Part shown: piece by piece, positions 62,424-64,000 of the stretch
How the letters are laid out: each line of letters starts with the position of its first letter
How positions within the stretch are numbered: the stretch's first letter is position 1
Source of the DNA: Streptomyces qinzhouensis
Lineage (GTDB): Bacteria; Actinomycetota; Actinomycetes; Streptomycetales; Streptomycetaceae
DNA length: 64,000 nt
Direction: 5' to 3'
NCBI RefSeq assembly: GCF_007856155.1
Contig: NZ_CP042266.1
Coordinates: 4,774,001-4,838,000 of the forward strand
The notes under the pieces: generated by a model
What the model saw: the letters and a program-made list of their open reading frames with translations, nothing else
Told to the model about the DNA's origin: nothing
The model's database searches: none
Position numbers and translations under genes: made by a program

Positions 62424-63974
62424 TCAGACCGGGTTCAGGCCCTTGCTCTGGAGCCAGACCAGCGGATTGACGTGGGAGCCGCCGTTCGGACGGACCTCGA
62501 AGTGGAGGTGCGGGCCGGTGGAGTTGCCGGAGTCCCCGGCGTAGCCGATGACATCACCGGCCTTCACCTTGCCGTAGCGCACCTTCGAGGAAGCCAGATG
62601 GCAGTACCACGTCTCGGTGCCGTCCGGCGCGGTCAGGATGACCATGTTTCCGTACGCCCGGTTGAACTGCGTACGGACCGTGCCGTCGGTCGCGGCCATG
62701 ACCTCGGTGCCGTAGTCGACGGGGAAGTCGATACCCGTGTGCAGGGCCATCCAGTTGACACCGGACTGGCCGTAGTAGGTGCTCAGGCCCTTCTGCTGCA
62801 CCGGCAGGGCGAACTTCGGGCGGAGCGCCTCGCGCTTTTTGGCCTCTTCCTCGCGTTTCTGCCGCTCCGCCTCCTGGCGGGCCTTCAGATCGATGCGCTC
62901 CTGGGTACGGGAGGCGCGGTCACCGAAGTCACGGGCCTCGGCGCTGAGCGCGGCGAGCTGGGTGTCCATCCGGGAGTTCGCCGCGATCTGCTCCATGGAG
63001 GTATCGGCGGCGGCCAGGGTGGTGGTGTCCTCTTTCTGCTTCGGCTCGGCACCGATATCGCCGACGGAGGCGGCGGCGATGCCCGCCACCCCCATCACAC
63101 AGGCGGAGGGCACGGCGACGGTCAGCAGCGCCGAACGTTTGGCGGGGGTACGGCGCCGGCCGCGGCCGCCGTTGCCCGCGCGGCGCACCGGGCGCGGGGT
63201 GACCGGGGCGACGCCGGTGATCGAACCGTACGCGTGCTCGTCCTCGTCACCCTGGTGTTCCCGCGGCCCGTCGTGGCCGGGACCGGACTCGCCATGGTGC
63301 GGGATGAGGTCCTCGTCGACCACGGGAACGACGGCGGTCGCGTCGGCCTCGGTGTCGAGGGGCTGCGCGAGTCGGTCCATCAGCTCCGGGCCGAACTCCT
63401 GCGTACCGAATTCCTGCGCCGCGAAGTCTTGGGCCGGGAAGTCTTGGGCCGGGAAGTCCTGGTGTGTGCCGGGGAGTTCCTGCTCCGGCGCGTACTGCTG
63501 GGGTACGAGGGGGAGGGGTTCGGCGTCCGCCGCGGCCGTGTTCCACGCGGTGGCGTCATAGGCCCCCGACTCGAAGGAGGGCGCTCCCCATGAACCGGTG
63601 TTGTCATAGGCGTAGGCGGCGGCCGGGTCCTGGGCCGCGGCGTCCGCGGACCGGGTCCAGGCGGCGGCGTCCCACTGGCCGGTTGTGCCGTACGTCGACT
63701 CGTACCCGCCCCCGGAACCCTCGGCCCGGGAGGTGTCCCCTGCCGCCGGGTCGGCGCCCGGCGCCTCGTAAACGCCCGTGCCGTAGGAGTCGTAGCCGCT
63801 GTACTGCGCGGCGGCGGTCTGCTGGGAACCGGTGTCCCACTGAGCGGCGTCGTAGTGAGCGCCGTGGTCCGTGCCGGACTCGGGAAGAGCACCGAAGAGC
63901 GGGTCGGTGTCGTAGCTGCCGGTGGGGTAAGTGTCGTGGCCGACGTACCCGGCGTGGGCGTGCTGGTCGTTCAC
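62424..63974 (-). CDS. M23 family metallopeptidase with long repeat-rich N-terminal domain
   Basis: 516 aa from GTG 63974. Residues 1-~255 are acidic, Tyr/Ala/Gly/Asp-rich, with internal repeats (DFPAQDFPAQDFAAQEFGTQEFG from a 15-bp DNA unit) and appear to be cytoplasmic. One TM helix (LLTVAVPSACVMGVAGIAAASV, ~283-305), then a coiled coil with RTQERIDLKARQEAERQKREEEAKKREAL. LytM/M23 domain ~400-516: MALHTGIDFPVDYGTEVMAATDG (H-x3-D), GNMVILTAPDGTETWYCHL and GNSTGPHLHFEVRPNGG (H-x-H). Zinc ligands complete, so probably an active peptidoglycan endopeptidase, anchored as a type II membrane protein. Confidence 0.93.
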   Translation of the reverse strand: MNDQHAHAGYVGHDTYPTGSYDTDPLFGALPESGTDHGAHYDAAQWDTGSQQTAAAQYSGYDSYGTGVYEAPGADPAAGDTSRAEGSGGGYESTYGTTGQWDAAAWTRSADAAAQDPAAAYAYDNTGSWGAPSFESGAYDATAWNTAAADAEPLPLVPQQYAPEQELPGTHQDFPAQDFPAQDFAAQEFGTQEFGPELMDRLAQPLDTEADATAVVPVVDEDLIPHHGESGPGHDGPREHQGDEDEHAYGSITGVAPVTPRPVRRAGNGGRGRRRTPAKRSALLTVAVPSACVMGVAGIAAASVGDIGAEPKQKEDTTTLAAADTSMEQIAANSRMDTQLAALSAEARDFGDRASRTQERIDLKARQEAERQKREEEAKKREALRPKFALPVQQKGLSTYYGQSGVNWMALHTGIDFPVDYGTEVMAATDGTVRTQFNRAYGNMVILTAPDGTETWYCHLASSKVRYGKVKAGDVIGYAGDSGNSTGPHLHFEVRPNGGSHVNPLVWLQSKGLNPV

Positions 63975-64000
63975 CAACTTCTCTCTCGCCTCGGCAGCAG

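Overview
The window is a chromosomal segment of a very high-GC actinobacterium, almost certainly Streptomyces. Evidence: GC-rich third codon positions, many GTG starts, a BldM-type regulator beside a WhiB-like gene, a groES-groEL1 operon with paired CIRCE operators, LAxTG (class E) sortase substrates and Ser/Thr kinase clusters. From memory, the gene order closely follows the conserved core of S. coelicolor around SCO4740-SCO4798 (glmS to the pcrA region).

Layout. 1-1.1 kb: 3' end of glmS, then acpS. 1.1-4 kb: a minus-strand two-gene operon for secreted/sortase-anchored proteins behind a near-consensus iron box. 4.3-13.1 kb: nnr, alr, an alpha/beta hydrolase, and the split t6A operon (tsaE; tsaB-rimI-tsaD plus an 88-aa coupled gene), with a catalytically degenerate YkuD protein on the opposite strand. 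13.3-18.8 kb: YCII protein plus ECF42-type sigma factor, a membrane protein, a THUMP-like methyltransferase, and a polysaccharide deacetylase coupled to a small lipoprotein gene. 18.9-21.1 kb: groES-groEL1 with two CIRCE sites and a terminator-like hairpin between the genes. 21.4-25.1 kb: dehydrogenase, SDR, MOSC protein and divergent LysR. 25.2-27.4 kb: developmental regulators (WhiB-like, BldM, ShbA-like sigma factor). 27.6-30.4 kb: guaB and guaB3. 30.7-34.1 kb: a nucleotide-sugar dehydrogenase lacking its catalytic Cys, divergent from glpD. 34.7-42.6 kb: kinase, pseudokinase, kinase. 42.8-46.5 kb: succinate-semialdehyde dehydrogenase and GMC oxidoreductase. 46.5-50.9 kb: LAxTG protein, chorismate mutase with a leader-peptide attenuator, and guaA. 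50.9-52.2 kb: an IS30-family element. 52.3-64 kb: class II aldolase, DoxX, a LiaFSR-like PspC/kinase/regulator set, NlpC/P60 protein, small membrane protein, pcrA and an M23 peptidase.

Most striking non-coding signals: (1) a three-copy 86-bp repeat that in every copy starts 6-11 nt after the stop codon of a gene (groEL1, the sugar dehydrogenase, glpD) and is always in the sense orientation of that gene, i.e. a dispersed 3'-UTR element; (2) a 23-residue leader peptide with two Phe and one Tyr, followed by a 10-bp terminator hairpin, upstream of chorismate mutase; (3) an IS30-family element sitting inside the loop of the guaA terminator, leaving its two perfect 16-nt arms on either side; (4) several intergenic short tandem repeats with 8-16-bp units.

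Metabolically the window combines cell-wall precursor genes (glmS, alr, NlpC and M23 peptidases), GMP synthesis (guaB, guaA and the related guaB3), tRNA t6A modification, protein folding, developmental transcription control and envelope signalling. Functions are assigned from motifs read directly in the translations; no database search was run.
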